A DNA stretch of 64,000 nt from Pseudomonadota bacterium (GTDB lineage: Bacteria > Desulfobacterota > Desulfovibrionia > Desulfovibrionales > Desulfomicrobiaceae): NCBI GenBank assembly GCA_018902545.1, contig JAHIQM010000022.1, forward strand, positions 16,833-80,832, given 5' to 3'. The notes under the pieces are model-generated. The model ran no database searches, had not been told where the DNA came from, and saw only the letters and a list, made by a program, of their open reading frames with translations. This document shows positions 22,881 to 30,757 of this stretch, piece after piece. Numbering within the stretch: the first letter of the stretch is position 1; each line of letters starts with the position of its first letter. A program made the translations under genes and the position numbers.

Positions 22881-24081
22881 GTTCCAGCTCGAAAAATACG
22901 CCAAAGTTCTTTTTTGGGGCATGCAGAAAGCCCGCGTCACTCCTTTTGCGCCGGGAGATATCGTCCTTGTGCGCACCGACCTCGCGGCCCTGTCCCTGGC
23001 CGAAAAGATGCAAGCCCTGATCCTGTCGCAAGGACTCAATCCCGTGCTACGCATCAATCCGCCAAGCCCCCTGGAGAAAGGCTATTTCAGCCTCGCCGAG
23101 CAGGAGCAGCTGTCCTTTGTCGTGCCCGGAGACCGCGAACTCTACGAGCAACTGGGCGGACTGGTTTCCCTGCTGGCCCCCGATTCCATCACGCATTTGA
23201 AGGATGTTCCCCCGAACAAAATCGCCACCTTCTCCCTGGCCCGCAAATACCTGCGCGACATTCTGGACAAGCGCGAGGCGGGCCGCAGGTTCGGCTGGAC
23301 CCTGTGTCTGATGCCTACCCAGGCCCTGGCCGAAAACGCTGGGCTTTCGCCGGAAGAGTATGCGGCCCAGATCGTGCGCGCCTCCTACCTGGACGACGCC
23401 GACCCAGTGGCCACCTGGGAGGAGATTTTCCGCCAGGCCCATGGCGTCAAGGAGTGGCTCAACAGTATGGACGTGGACCACTACCACGTGCAGTCCGCGT
23501 CCACGGACCTGAAAATTTACCCCGGCCAGTCCCGCTGCTGGATCGGCATCTCCGGGCACAATATCCCCAGCTTCGAGCTGTTCATCTCACCGGACCACCG
23601 CCTGACCGAAGGGACCTACCACGCCGACCAGCCATCCTACCGCAGCGGCAACCTGGTCAGCGGCGTGACCCTGGAATTTTCCGAAGGACGGGCCCGGGTG
23701 CTCAAAGCCGATCAGGGCGAGGAGTTCGTGCGCTCACAACTGGACATGGACCCAGGAGCGTGCCGCCTTGGCGAATTTTCACTGACCGACAAGCGCTTCT
23801 CACCCATCAACGCCTTCATGGCGCATACCCTCTTCGACGAGAACTTCGGCGGCGAGCACGGCAACTGCCACGTGGCCGTAGGCGCATCCTATGCGGACAC
23901 CTATGCCGGAGACCCTGCGGAACTGACGGATGAGCTAAAAATTGAGCTGGGCTTCAACGATTCGGCCCTGCACTGGGACCTGGTCAACACCGAACCGAAA
24001 AAAGTGACCGCTTTCCTGCGCAGCGGCACGAAAACGGTCATCTATGACGACGGCATGTTCGCCATGCCAAATCAAGCCTAG
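22870..24081 (+). CDS. M29 family aminopeptidase
   Basis: 403 residues, the usual size for M29 (AmpS/AmpT-type) metallo-aminopeptidases. Landmarks: VDHYHVQSASTDLKIYPGQSRCWIG, ELFISPDHRLTEGTYHADQPSYRSGNLVSGVTLEFSEGRARVLKADQGEEFVRSQLDMDPGACRLGEFSLTDKRFSPINAFMAHTLFDENFGGEHGNCHVAVGASYADTYAGDP, with the metal-binding Glu and His residues in the FDENFGGEHGNCHVA region and an ALHWDLVNTEPKKV near the end. Cytoplasmic peptide turnover. Preceded by a GGAG-like site within the end of the CYTH gene, so part of the same operon. Confidence 0.9.
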   Translation: MLTEFQLEKYAKVLFWGMQKARVTPFAPGDIVLVRTDLAALSLAEKMQALILSQGLNPVLRINPPSPLEKGYFSLAEQEQLSFVVPGDRELYEQLGGLVSLLAPDSITHLKDVPPNKIATFSLARKYLRDILDKREAGRRFGWTLCLMPTQALAENAGLSPEEYAAQIVRASYLDDADPVATWEEIFRQAHGVKEWLNSMDVDHYHVQSASTDLKIYPGQSRCWIGISGHNIPSFELFISPDHRLTEGTYHADQPSYRSGNLVSGVTLEFSEGRARVLKADQGEEFVRSQLDMDPGACRLGEFSLTDKRFSPINAFMAHTLFDENFGGEHGNCHVAVGASYADTYAGDPAELTDELKIELGFNDSALHWDLVNTEPKKVTAFLRSGTKTVIYDDGMFAMPNQA

Positions 24082-24082
24082 G

Positions 24083-24433
24083 TCAGATCTGCTCGGAGAA
24101 TTCACGCATGGCGAGGAGGGTCTGATCGCAAGTCAGGGTCACCTCGCGGTACAACAGTTCCAAGCGCTCCTGTAGTCCGGCCTTGGCGACCTGCTCCAGC
24201 TCGGCGGCAAGCCCGCAGAGACGGGTCGCCCCGACCGTGGCCGAAGCCCCTTTCAGGGAATGGGCGATGCGTTCGACCTGATAGAAGTCGGCCTGACCAA
24301 CGTGTTCATCGAGGCTGCGCAGCTTCTTGGGCGCATCGTCAATGTAGAGCTGAAAAAGACTAGCCAGCAGTTCCCGGTCCCCGGACATGCGCTCCAGCGT
24401 CTCTTCAACAGAAAGTATCGGTATATTTGACAA
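24083..24433 (-). CDS. Stand-alone Hpt phosphotransfer protein
   Basis: 116 residues, a single four-helix Hpt domain: LSVEETLERMSGDRELLASLFQLYIDDAPKKLRSL, then VERIAHSLKGASATVGATRLCGLAAELEQVAKAG with the phosphorylatable His58 in the AHSLKG motif. It shuttles phosphoryl groups between a hybrid kinase receiver and a response regulator. No kinase is adjacent; the hybrid kinase at 30757-33957 ends in a receiver domain and could be a donor (inference). Its end lies one base from the convergent peptidase gene. Confidence 0.9.
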   Translation of the reverse strand: MSNIPILSVEETLERMSGDRELLASLFQLYIDDAPKKLRSLDEHVGQADFYQVERIAHSLKGASATVGATRLCGLAAELEQVAKAGLQERLELLYREVTLTCDQTLLAMREFSEQI

Positions 24434-24609
24434 ATTTATCTCCCGTAGGGTTCATGCCGTAACGATCTCCACACCTTACTTTTTTTTTTATTATCTGAAA
24501 AGGGTCTGACACGCACCGCTTTTTGCATTTCATCTTACCCTTGCCTCTTGCGCTCAAAATTCGTAGGCTTATCTAACATTTTTTTGAGCATCAGCAAAAG
24601 GACAACGCC

Positions 24610-25119
24610 ATGGACCACATGTCCTCCAATCTGGAAGACTATCTTGAAGTCATATTTTCCCTGGAGTCGGTCAATTCCGAAGCCAGGGCCAAGGACATTG
24701 CCGACGCCATGGGCGTGCAGAGGGCCTCGGTCACCAACGCCCTGCAGAAACTCTCCCAGCGAGGACTGATCAACTACCAGCCCTACAATTCGGTCACCCT
24801 CACTCCCGAAGGATTCCGCACCGCCACGCGCATCGTGCACCGCCACAAGGTGCTCTACGACTTCCTGCACACGTTCCTGCAAATCAGGCCGGAGGTGGCG
24901 GAAGACACCGCCTGCAAGCTCGAACACCACATCGACGACGAAAGCCTCGAAACCCTGACCAAGTTCGCCCGCTTCATCATGACCTGCCCGCGCACGGGCA
25001 AGGACTGGCTGGAGGCCTTTACCCGCTCTTGCAACGATCGCGGCACCTGCACGAACTGCCCCGAATGTATCAAGTCCTGCCTGGAACGCCTTGACGACAA
25101 GTGCTCCGGACAGCCCTGA
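24610..25119 (+). CDS. DtxR/MntR-family metal-dependent transcriptional regulator
   Basis: 169 residues; AAGGA precedes ATG 24610 by ten bases. N-terminal winged HTH (SNLEDYLEVIFSLESVNSEARAKDIADAMGVQRASVTNALQKLSQRGLINYQPYNSVTLTPEGFRTA) and a dimerisation/metal domain (RIVHRHKVLYDFLHTFLQIRPEVAEDTACKLEHHIDDESLETLTKFARFI) with the DtxR-type Cys/Glu/His ligands. A cysteine-rich tail (CNDRGTCTNCPECIKSC) is an addition that could bind iron or a cluster. The feo locus starts 200 bases downstream, so it most likely represses iron uptake. An imperfect dyad (TAG-N6-CTA, 24564-24575) before the gene may be autoregulatory. Confidence 0.88.
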   Translation: MDHMSSNLEDYLEVIFSLESVNSEARAKDIADAMGVQRASVTNALQKLSQRGLINYQPYNSVTLTPEGFRTATRIVHRHKVLYDFLHTFLQIRPEVAEDTACKLEHHIDDESLETLTKFARFIMTCPRTGKDWLEAFTRSCNDRGTCTNCPECIKSCLERLDDKCSGQP

Positions 25120-25245
25120 AGCCCGGGAAAATCCCTGCCATCCTGGCCGTATCTCGTTGACCACGGCGTGGCAAAGTTTGCAGCAACCTGAACAATAACA
25201 AACCATTGCGCCCATACACGCGGCCCGCGGACCGTGCCGTAACGC

Positions 25246-25273
25246 TTGACAAATTAGACATACTAAATATTCT
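25246..25273 (+). promoter_or_regulatory. feo promoter with TTAG-N5-CTAA dyad
   Basis: Consensus -35 TTGACA (25246-25251) and a -10 TATTCT (25268-25273) 16 bases apart. The spacer contains TTAG-ACATA-CTAA (25254-25266), an inverted repeat with the half-site typical of DtxR-family operators. The DtxR homologue encoded just upstream is the natural candidate. Start of feoA is 47 bases further on. Confidence 0.5.
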
Positions 25274-25319
25274 TTCTCGATCACAAGCAAAAGCCATCAG
25301 AATTCATCAAGGAGAACCT

Positions 25320-25571
25320 GTGCCCACCACTGTCAATTTGCGTCAAATGCGCGTGGATCAGCACGGCATCATCAAGACCATCGGCGCACAGGGAGAGCTT
25401 GGCCGCCGCATCCGCGACATGGGTCTGGTGCCCGGCACGGAAGTCACCATCATTGGCCGTGCGCCCCTCAAAGATCCTGTTGCCTTGCGTCTCAAGGGCT
25501 TCACCCTGACCCTGCGCAACAGCGAAGCCGATTTCATCACCGTCGAAATTCCGGATAACAACCTTGTCTGA
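25320..25571 (+). CDS. feoA: Ferrous iron transport protein A (SH3-like)
   Basis: 83 residues from GTG 25320 with GGAG six bases upstream. Typical FeoA fold: NLRQMRVDQHGIIKTIGAQGELGRRIRDMGLVPGTEVTIIGRAPLKDPVALRLKGFTLTLRNSEADFITVEI. The RRxxDMGLVPGTEVT core is diagnostic. It modulates the GTPase-linked permease FeoB, with which it overlaps by eight bases. Confidence 0.93.
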   Translation: MPTTVNLRQMRVDQHGIIKTIGAQGELGRRIRDMGLVPGTEVTIIGRAPLKDPVALRLKGFTLTLRNSEADFITVEIPDNNLV

Positions 25572-27732
25572 AGCAGTCATCGCCACCATCGCCCTTGCGG
25601 GTAACCCCAATGCGGGCAAGACCACCCTTTTCAACGCGCTGACCGGCGCACGGCAGCATGTCGGCAATTACCCCGGCATCACCGTGGAGAAAAAGGAAGG
25701 GTTCGTGGACACCCCGCACGGCCCGACCCGCGTGGTGGACCTGCCCGGCACCTACTCCCTGACCGCCTATTCCCAGGAGGAACTGGTCGCCCGGGACTTT
25801 CTGATCCACGAGCGCCCCCAGGGCGTCATCAACGTACTCGACGCCACAAGCCTTGAGCGCAACCTGTACCTGACGGTGCAGTTCCTGGAACTGGGCATTC
25901 CCGTGACCCTGGCCCTGAACATGGTTGACGCCCTGGAAGCCAAGGGCATGCGCATCGACTCGGACCAGCTCGGCAGCCTCATGAACGTGCCCGTGGTGCG
26001 TACCGTTGCGCGCTCGGGCCAGGGCGTGCGGGACGCGCTCGCGGCCGCCCTCGACCACCCGCAAAAATCATGGCGGCCCCTGCACATCTCCTACGGGCCG
26101 GACCTCGACCCCGTCCTGCAGGAAATGACGGAACTCATCATCGGGCGCGGGTTTCTGACCGACACCTACCCTCCGCGCTGGCTGGCCCTCAAATTTCTGG
26201 AAAGCGACCTGGTGGTGCGGCAGCTTTTTGAAGCCGATGCCGAACTGTCTCGCCGCATGCGCGACATGGCCGACGAAGTCGCCAGGCACTGCGAAAAGAC
26301 GCTCAAGACCCAGCCCGAATTCATCGTTGCCGACTACCGCTACGGGTACATCTCCTCCATCCTGCGCCAGGGCGTGCTGACGATCATGCCCGACCTGCAG
26401 AACCGCGCCGACCTCTCGGACAAGATCGACAGCGTCCTGACCCATCAGGTGGCCGGTCCAGTCATCATGCTCGGCATCCTTTACGGTCTCTTCAGCGTGA
26501 CCTTCACCATCGGCCAGGTGCCCATGGGCTGGGTGGAATCCTTTTTCTCCTGGCTTGCCTCCGTGGCTTCGGGCCTGCCCGAGGGCCTGAGCAGATCCCT
26601 GGTCGTGGACGGCATCATCGCCGGCGTGGGCGGGGTGCTCGGTTTTGTGCCGCTCATCCTCATCATGTTCATGGGCATCACCTTTCTGGAGGATTCCGGA
26701 TACATGGCGCGCATGGCCTATATGCTGGACCGGGTTTTTCGGTCCTTCGGGCTGCACGGCAGTTCGGTGGTGCCCTTCATCATCTCCGGGGGCATTCCCG
26801 GAGGCTGCGCCGTGCCCGGCGTCATGGCCGCGCGCACTCTGCGCAGCCCCAAGGAGAAGCTGGCCACCCTGCTGACCGCACCGTTCATGGTCTGCGGGGC
26901 CAAGGTGCCCGTGTTCATCCTGCTCTCCGCCGCCTTCTTCCCCGAGCATGGGGCCAGGGTCATGTTCCTCATCACCCTGGGCGGTTGGGCCGCCGCCCTG
27001 GTGGTGGCCAAGCTGCTGCGCTCTTCGGTCATCCGCGGACCGTCCACCCCCTTTGTCATGGAGCTGCCGCCCTACCGCATGCCCACGGCCATGGGCCTGG
27101 TCCTGCACACCTGGGAGCGCGGCTGGCAGTACATCAAGAAGGCCGGTACCGTGATCCTGGCCATCTCCATCCTGGTCTGGGCCATGATGACCTTTCCGGC
27201 CCTGTCCCCGGAACTGGCCGCGCCCATAGAGTCCCAGATCGAAAGCCTGGAAACGCGACTGGCCGTGGAACCGCACGAAGAGATCCGGCTGGCGCTGGAT
27301 AACGACATCGCCGAACTGAACCTGCGCCTTAAAGAGGAAACCCTGGCCAATTCCCTGGCCGGACGAATGGGGCGCAGCATCGAGCACGTCACCTCCTGGG
27401 CCGGGTTTGACTGGCGCACCAACATCGCTCTCTTGGGCGGCATCGCGGCCAAAGAGGTCATCGTCTCCACCCTGGCCACGGCCCATTCCCTGAGCGACGG
27501 GGAGGAACAAAACTTTTCCTCGCGCATCGCCACGGCCGCAGGCTGGAACACCAGTGTGGCGATAAGTCTCATGATCTTCGTGCTGCTTTATTCTCCCTGC
27601 TTCGTGACCGTGATCGCCATCGCCCGCGAGGCGTCATGGGCCTGGGCCGCTTTCAGCGTTGTTTTCAACACGGGCTTCGCCTTTGCCCTGGCGGTGGCCA
27701 CATACCAGCTCGGAATAAGGATGGGGTGGTGA
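25564..27732 (+). CDS. feoB: Ferrous iron transporter FeoB
   Basis: 722 residues, TTG start overlapping feoA. Cytoplasmic G domain with G1 GNPNAGKTTLFNALTG, switch I NYPGITVEKKEG, G3 DLPGTYSLTAYS, G4 NMVDALE, then a helical GDI domain, and a membrane domain of about ten helices containing the two Gate motifs (ISGGIPGGCAVPGVMAARTLRSPKEKLATLLTAPFMVCGAKVPVFILLSAAFF). The GIAAKEVIVSTLAT segment and a short C-terminus are normal. Moves Fe(II) into the cytoplasm. Its TGA overlaps the ATG of the second feoA. Confidence 0.97.
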   Translation: MSEAVIATIALAGNPNAGKTTLFNALTGARQHVGNYPGITVEKKEGFVDTPHGPTRVVDLPGTYSLTAYSQEELVARDFLIHERPQGVINVLDATSLERNLYLTVQFLELGIPVTLALNMVDALEAKGMRIDSDQLGSLMNVPVVRTVARSGQGVRDALAAALDHPQKSWRPLHISYGPDLDPVLQEMTELIIGRGFLTDTYPPRWLALKFLESDLVVRQLFEADAELSRRMRDMADEVARHCEKTLKTQPEFIVADYRYGYISSILRQGVLTIMPDLQNRADLSDKIDSVLTHQVAGPVIMLGILYGLFSVTFTIGQVPMGWVESFFSWLASVASGLPEGLSRSLVVDGIIAGVGGVLGFVPLILIMFMGITFLEDSGYMARMAYMLDRVFRSFGLHGSSVVPFIISGGIPGGCAVPGVMAARTLRSPKEKLATLLTAPFMVCGAKVPVFILLSAAFFPEHGARVMFLITLGGWAAALVVAKLLRSSVIRGPSTPFVMELPPYRMPTAMGLVLHTWERGWQYIKKAGTVILAISILVWAMMTFPALSPELAAPIESQIESLETRLAVEPHEEIRLALDNDIAELNLRLKEETLANSLAGRMGRSIEHVTSWAGFDWRTNIALLGGIAAKEVIVSTLATAHSLSDGEEQNFSSRIATAAGWNTSVAISLMIFVLLYSPCFVTVIAIAREASWAWAAFSVVFNTGFAFALAVATYQLGIRMGW

Positions 27733-27986
27733 TGTTTTTCTGCAAGATCAAGGAGACTCAAGATGGGGTCCGCACCCTGTGCGACCTGAAGGACGGCGAG
27801 AAGGCGATGGTCCGCTGCATCGTCAAATCCCAGGGTTGCCATCTGAGCAAGCTTGCGGCCATGGGCCTCACCCCGGGCACGGAAATCGAGATGATCTCCA
27901 ACTCAAGCGGCCCCCTGATGGTCCTGGTCCGCTCCTCGCGGCTGTGCCTGTGCCGCAGTCTGGGCAAATCCGTCGTGGTGGAATGA
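27732..27986 (+). CDS. feoA: Second FeoA-domain protein
   Basis: 84 residues, ATG overlapping the feoB stop. The FeoA core LCDLKDGEKAMVRCIVKSQGCHLSKLAAMGLTPGTEIEMISNSSGPLMVLVRSSRLCLCRSLGKSVVV is clear. It has six cysteines in all, including C-L-C near the end, unlike the upstream FeoA, which has none; it could bind metal or act as a FeoC-like accessory. Its stop overlaps the next gene (ATGA), so translation is coupled to a glycosyltransferase. Confidence 0.88.
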   Translation: MFFCKIKETQDGVRTLCDLKDGEKAMVRCIVKSQGCHLSKLAAMGLTPGTEIEMISNSSGPLMVLVRSSRLCLCRSLGKSVVVE

Positions 27987-28690
27987 AGATCTCCGTGGTC
28001 ATCCCGGTCTTCCGGGAGGAAGGCATCGCCGCCCTGCTGGACGACCTGCTGCGGCGCAGCGACGCCGGGGAGGCTAGTGCCACGGGTGGAGTGGAAATCA
28101 TCGTCGTTGACGGCGCGCCCGAAGGCGACACCCTGCGGCGCATAAAAGAATATCCTGTCCTGGGCCTGGCTTCGCCGCCCGGCCGCGGGACGCAACAGAA
28201 CACCGCAGCGGCCGCCGCCAGCGGTGACGTTCTTCTTTTCCTGCACGCCGACACGATCCTGCCCGACACCGCCTTCACTCTCATTCGCCAGACCCTGCGC
28301 GAGAACACGCTCAGCGGCGGAGCCTTCAGCCTGAGCTACGAGCCTCGCACACCGGGATTGTCCTTTATCGCCACGGCCGCCAACCTGCGCTCCGGGCGCA
28401 CCCGCGTGCCCTACGGCGACCAGGCCATTTTCGTGCGCAAAAGCGTTTTCACGGAACTGGGCGGATTTATGCCCGTGCCGATCATGGAAGACCTGGAGTT
28501 CATGACCCGCCTGCGCAGTCAGGGGCACAGAATCCGCATCCTGGCCATGCCCGTGCGCACCTCCGCCCGCCGCCAGCTGCGCGAAGGCCTGGTGCGCTGC
28601 ACCCTGCGCAACCTCTGCCTGCGGCTGCTGCACCACCTGGGCGTCGCGCCGCAAATCCTGGCCCGCATGTACCGCAGGCACGGGGGCTGA
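27983..28690 (+). CDS. TIGR04283-type glycosyltransferase
   Basis: 235 residues, a GT-A family 2 enzyme of the 'rSAM/selenodomain-associated transferase 2' group. N-terminus MKISVVIPVFREEGIAALLDDLL, EIIVVDGAPEGDT, GRGTQQNTAAAAASGDVLLFLHADTILP (DxD-like HAD), FVRKSVFTELGGFMPVPIMEDLEFMTRLR (ED motif). It is usually found with the TIGR04282 gene, as here four bases downstream. In some bacteria the pair belongs to arsenosugar or related pathways; no rSAM gene is nearby, so the product is unknown. Confidence 0.87.
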   Translation: MKISVVIPVFREEGIAALLDDLLRRSDAGEASATGGVEIIVVDGAPEGDTLRRIKEYPVLGLASPPGRGTQQNTAAAAASGDVLLFLHADTILPDTAFTLIRQTLRENTLSGGAFSLSYEPRTPGLSFIATAANLRSGRTRVPYGDQAIFVRKSVFTELGGFMPVPIMEDLEFMTRLRSQGHRIRILAMPVRTSARRQLREGLVRCTLRNLCLRLLHHLGVAPQILARMYRRHGG

Positions 28691-28693
28691 CCC

Positions 28694-29356
28694 ATGCGCG
28701 TACTGCTCTTCACCAAATTCCCGCAGCCGGGCATGGTCAAGACCCGGCTCGCCCGGACCGTGGGGGCCGAAACTGCCGCGAAACTGCAACAGGCCTTCCT
28801 CGAAGATCAGTTGCTCATGCTGACCAAAATCGGCGCGGACGTAACGCTGTGCTGCGATCCTTTTCGCCCCCTGTCCGACTATGAACGCCTGTTCCCAGGG
28901 TTCACATACCGACCGCAGCAAGGGGCGGACCTGGGCGAGCGCATGCTGCGCGCCCTGCACCGGACGCTGGAGGAAACCGGCGAGCCTGCCGTGCTCATCG
29001 GCAGTGACCTGCCCGACCTGCCGGACCGGCACGTAAGCGATGCTTTCGCGGCCCTGCGCGACGCGCAGGTCTGTCTCGGACCGGCTACCGACGGCGGTTT
29101 TTACCTTCTGGGCCTGTGCGAGCCCCTGCCGGCAGACATTTTCGACGGCGTCGTCTGGGGCGGTTCGCAGGTCCTTGAGCGCACCCTGGACAACTGCGCG
29201 TCCTGGGGTCTGCCACACCACCTGCTGCCGCCCTGGCCGGATGTGGACACCGGCGAAGACCTCGCTACCTACGCAAAACGCAATCAGGGTCAGGAGACGC
29301 GCACCATGAATCTCATACACGCCCTCGGGCTTGAGCTGGCCACATGGAAGCCCTGA
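28694..29356 (+). CDS. TIGR04282-type arsenosugar-associated nucleotidyl/glycosyltransferase
   Basis: 220 residues, 'rSAM/selenodomain-associated transferase 1', a GT-A fold like CobY/GlmU: MRVLLFTKFPQPGMVKTRLARTVGAETAAKLQQAFLEDQL, VLIGSDLPDLPDRHVSDAFAAL, VCLGPATDGGFYLLGL, and WPDVDTGEDLATYAKR near the C-terminus. The KPxxGxxKTRLA and SDxPxL motifs define the family. It overlaps the phosphotransferase gene by 13 bases. Probably acts with the preceding glycosyltransferase on the same metabolite. Confidence 0.88.
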   Translation: MRVLLFTKFPQPGMVKTRLARTVGAETAAKLQQAFLEDQLLMLTKIGADVTLCCDPFRPLSDYERLFPGFTYRPQQGADLGERMLRALHRTLEETGEPAVLIGSDLPDLPDRHVSDAFAALRDAQVCLGPATDGGFYLLGLCEPLPADIFDGVVWGGSQVLERTLDNCASWGLPHHLLPPWPDVDTGEDLATYAKRNQGQETRTMNLIHALGLELATWKP

Positions 29357-30300
29357 TCGCCGCCTTCCTGCTCGACCGGGGATGGGTCGAAGAATCTCCC
29401 GAAGTCGCCTTTCTGGCCGCCGGGGAGTACAACCAGAATTTTCTGGTGCGGGCCGGGGCCGACCGCCTGGTTTTTCGCATCAACCACGGCAGCCAACTCG
29501 GCCTGGACGACCAGATCGGCTACGAATTCGCGGCGCTGCGCTGCGTAGCCCCGTCCGGCGTGACCCCGCTCCCGCTACGCGTGCACCCCGATTCCGAGCC
29601 TTTCGGCGGCGGGGTTCTGCTCATGCAATACCTGCCGGGCGCGCCCCTGGTCTATGAGCGCGACTGGGAACGCGCGGCGGAGATCTTTGCCCGCATCCAC
29701 GCCCTGCCCCCCTGCCCGGACCTGCTGACCCAGGAATATCCGGTGACGGCCATCGCCGCCGAGAGTCTCGCGCTGATCCGCCGCTACCCGGACCATGCCC
29801 TCACGCGGCAGCGCAGCATGCTCCTTGACTATCACGAACGCATAGTGCGCCTTGGAGAGAGGAACCGCTCACTCTTCGCGGCGGACCGCCTCTGCGTGGT
29901 CAACACGGAGGTCAACTCCGGAAACTTCCTTGTTTCAACGGCCGGGGCGTATCTGGTGGATTGGGAAAAGGCCGTGGTCTCCAGCCGCCATCAGGACCTG
30001 GGCCATTTTCTGGCCCCGACCACGACCCTGTGGAAAACCGAAACCCTCTTTTCCCTGGAACAGAAACATAACTTTCTGAAAGCCTATCACCACCATCTGA
30101 CTGACCCGCCGGCACTGGAAGAAATCATCCAGCTGTGCCGGGTCATGGAGCAGGTCATCATCCTGCGCGGCCTGTCCTGGTGCTTCATGGCCCACCACGA
30201 ATACGCCAATGCGACAAAGCCCCTGACGAACGAACGCACCCGTGAAAAAATCGGACTGTACATGCGCGACATGGACCGCCTGATCCCCACCGCCTCCTAA
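29344..30300 (+). CDS. APH/choline kinase-like phosphotransferase with altered catalytic loop
   Basis: 318 residues of the aminoglycoside phosphotransferase fold: GEYNQNFLVRAGADRLVFRINHGSQLGLDDQIGYEFAALRCV (N-lobe with Lys replaced by Arg, RINHG), MQYLPGAPLVYERDWERAAEIFARIHALPP, and the C-lobe. The catalytic loop that normally reads HGDLHPGN is here NTEVNSGN (residues 187-194), with His to Asn and Asp to Glu; the metal motif is LVDWEKAVVSSRHQDLGHF (D-W-E). The intact Asn194 and DWE suggest nucleotide binding remains. Substrate is unknown, perhaps a sugar made by the two genes before it. Confidence 0.8.
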   Translation: MEALIAAFLLDRGWVEESPEVAFLAAGEYNQNFLVRAGADRLVFRINHGSQLGLDDQIGYEFAALRCVAPSGVTPLPLRVHPDSEPFGGGVLLMQYLPGAPLVYERDWERAAEIFARIHALPPCPDLLTQEYPVTAIAAESLALIRRYPDHALTRQRSMLLDYHERIVRLGERNRSLFAADRLCVVNTEVNSGNFLVSTAGAYLVDWEKAVVSSRHQDLGHFLAPTTTLWKTETLFSLEQKHNFLKAYHHHLTDPPALEEIIQLCRVMEQVIILRGLSWCFMAHHEYANATKPLTNERTREKIGLYMRDMDRLIPTAS

Positions 30301-30415
30301 ATTCCCGGTCCGGATTCTGTATGACAAGCGCCTTGTCATCGCCGTAACTTTGTCGCATTGTCCGACATCGCGGCCAAAGGCGCCATGCTGTCCGGCCATG
30401 CACAAGGAAACCCGC

Positions 30416-30757
30416 TTGACCCAAAAATCCTACACCACCGTCTACTCCACTGAAAAACCCACCTGCCGCAAATGCGGCCGGGTTGACTGCGTCTGCGACC
30501 GTCCACGGCCGCAGGTCCACGGTCCTGTGCGCGTGGGTCGGGAGACCAAGGGCCGCAAGGGTGCGGGCGTCACCGTCGTGACCGGCCTTGCCATGACGGA
30601 CACGGAACTCAAAAACCTGCTGGCAGAATGCAAGAAGCGCCTGGGCTGCGGTGGCACCCTGCGGGACGGCGTACTCGAATTCCAGGGCGAACACCGTGAC
30701 ACTCTGGTGACCTTTCTCGCCGATCGCGGCATCACCGCCAAAAAGTCGGGAAGCTGA
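30416..30757 (+). CDS. SUI1/YciH-type translation initiation factor-like protein
   Basis: 113 residues from TTG 30416, chosen because AGGA lies seven bases upstream; an ATG at 30398 has none. Short N-terminal zinc-knuckle-like stretch (CRKCGRVDCVCDRPRP), then the SUI1 fold: GRKGAGVTVVTGLAMTDTELKNLLAECKKRLGCGGTLRDGVLEFQGEHRDTLVTFLADRGITAK. Bacterial eIF1 homologues like YciH affect start codon fidelity, especially under stress. It overlaps the hybrid kinase (ATGA). Confidence 0.87.
   Translation: MTQKSYTTVYSTEKPTCRKCGRVDCVCDRPRPQVHGPVRVGRETKGRKGAGVTVVTGLAMTDTELKNLLAECKKRLGCGGTLRDGVLEFQGEHRDTLVTFLADRGITAKKSGS

Noticed and set aside
28694..29356. A complete arsenosugar pathway
   Set aside because: Only the two transferase families are present; no radical SAM protein or arsenic methylase was seen near them.
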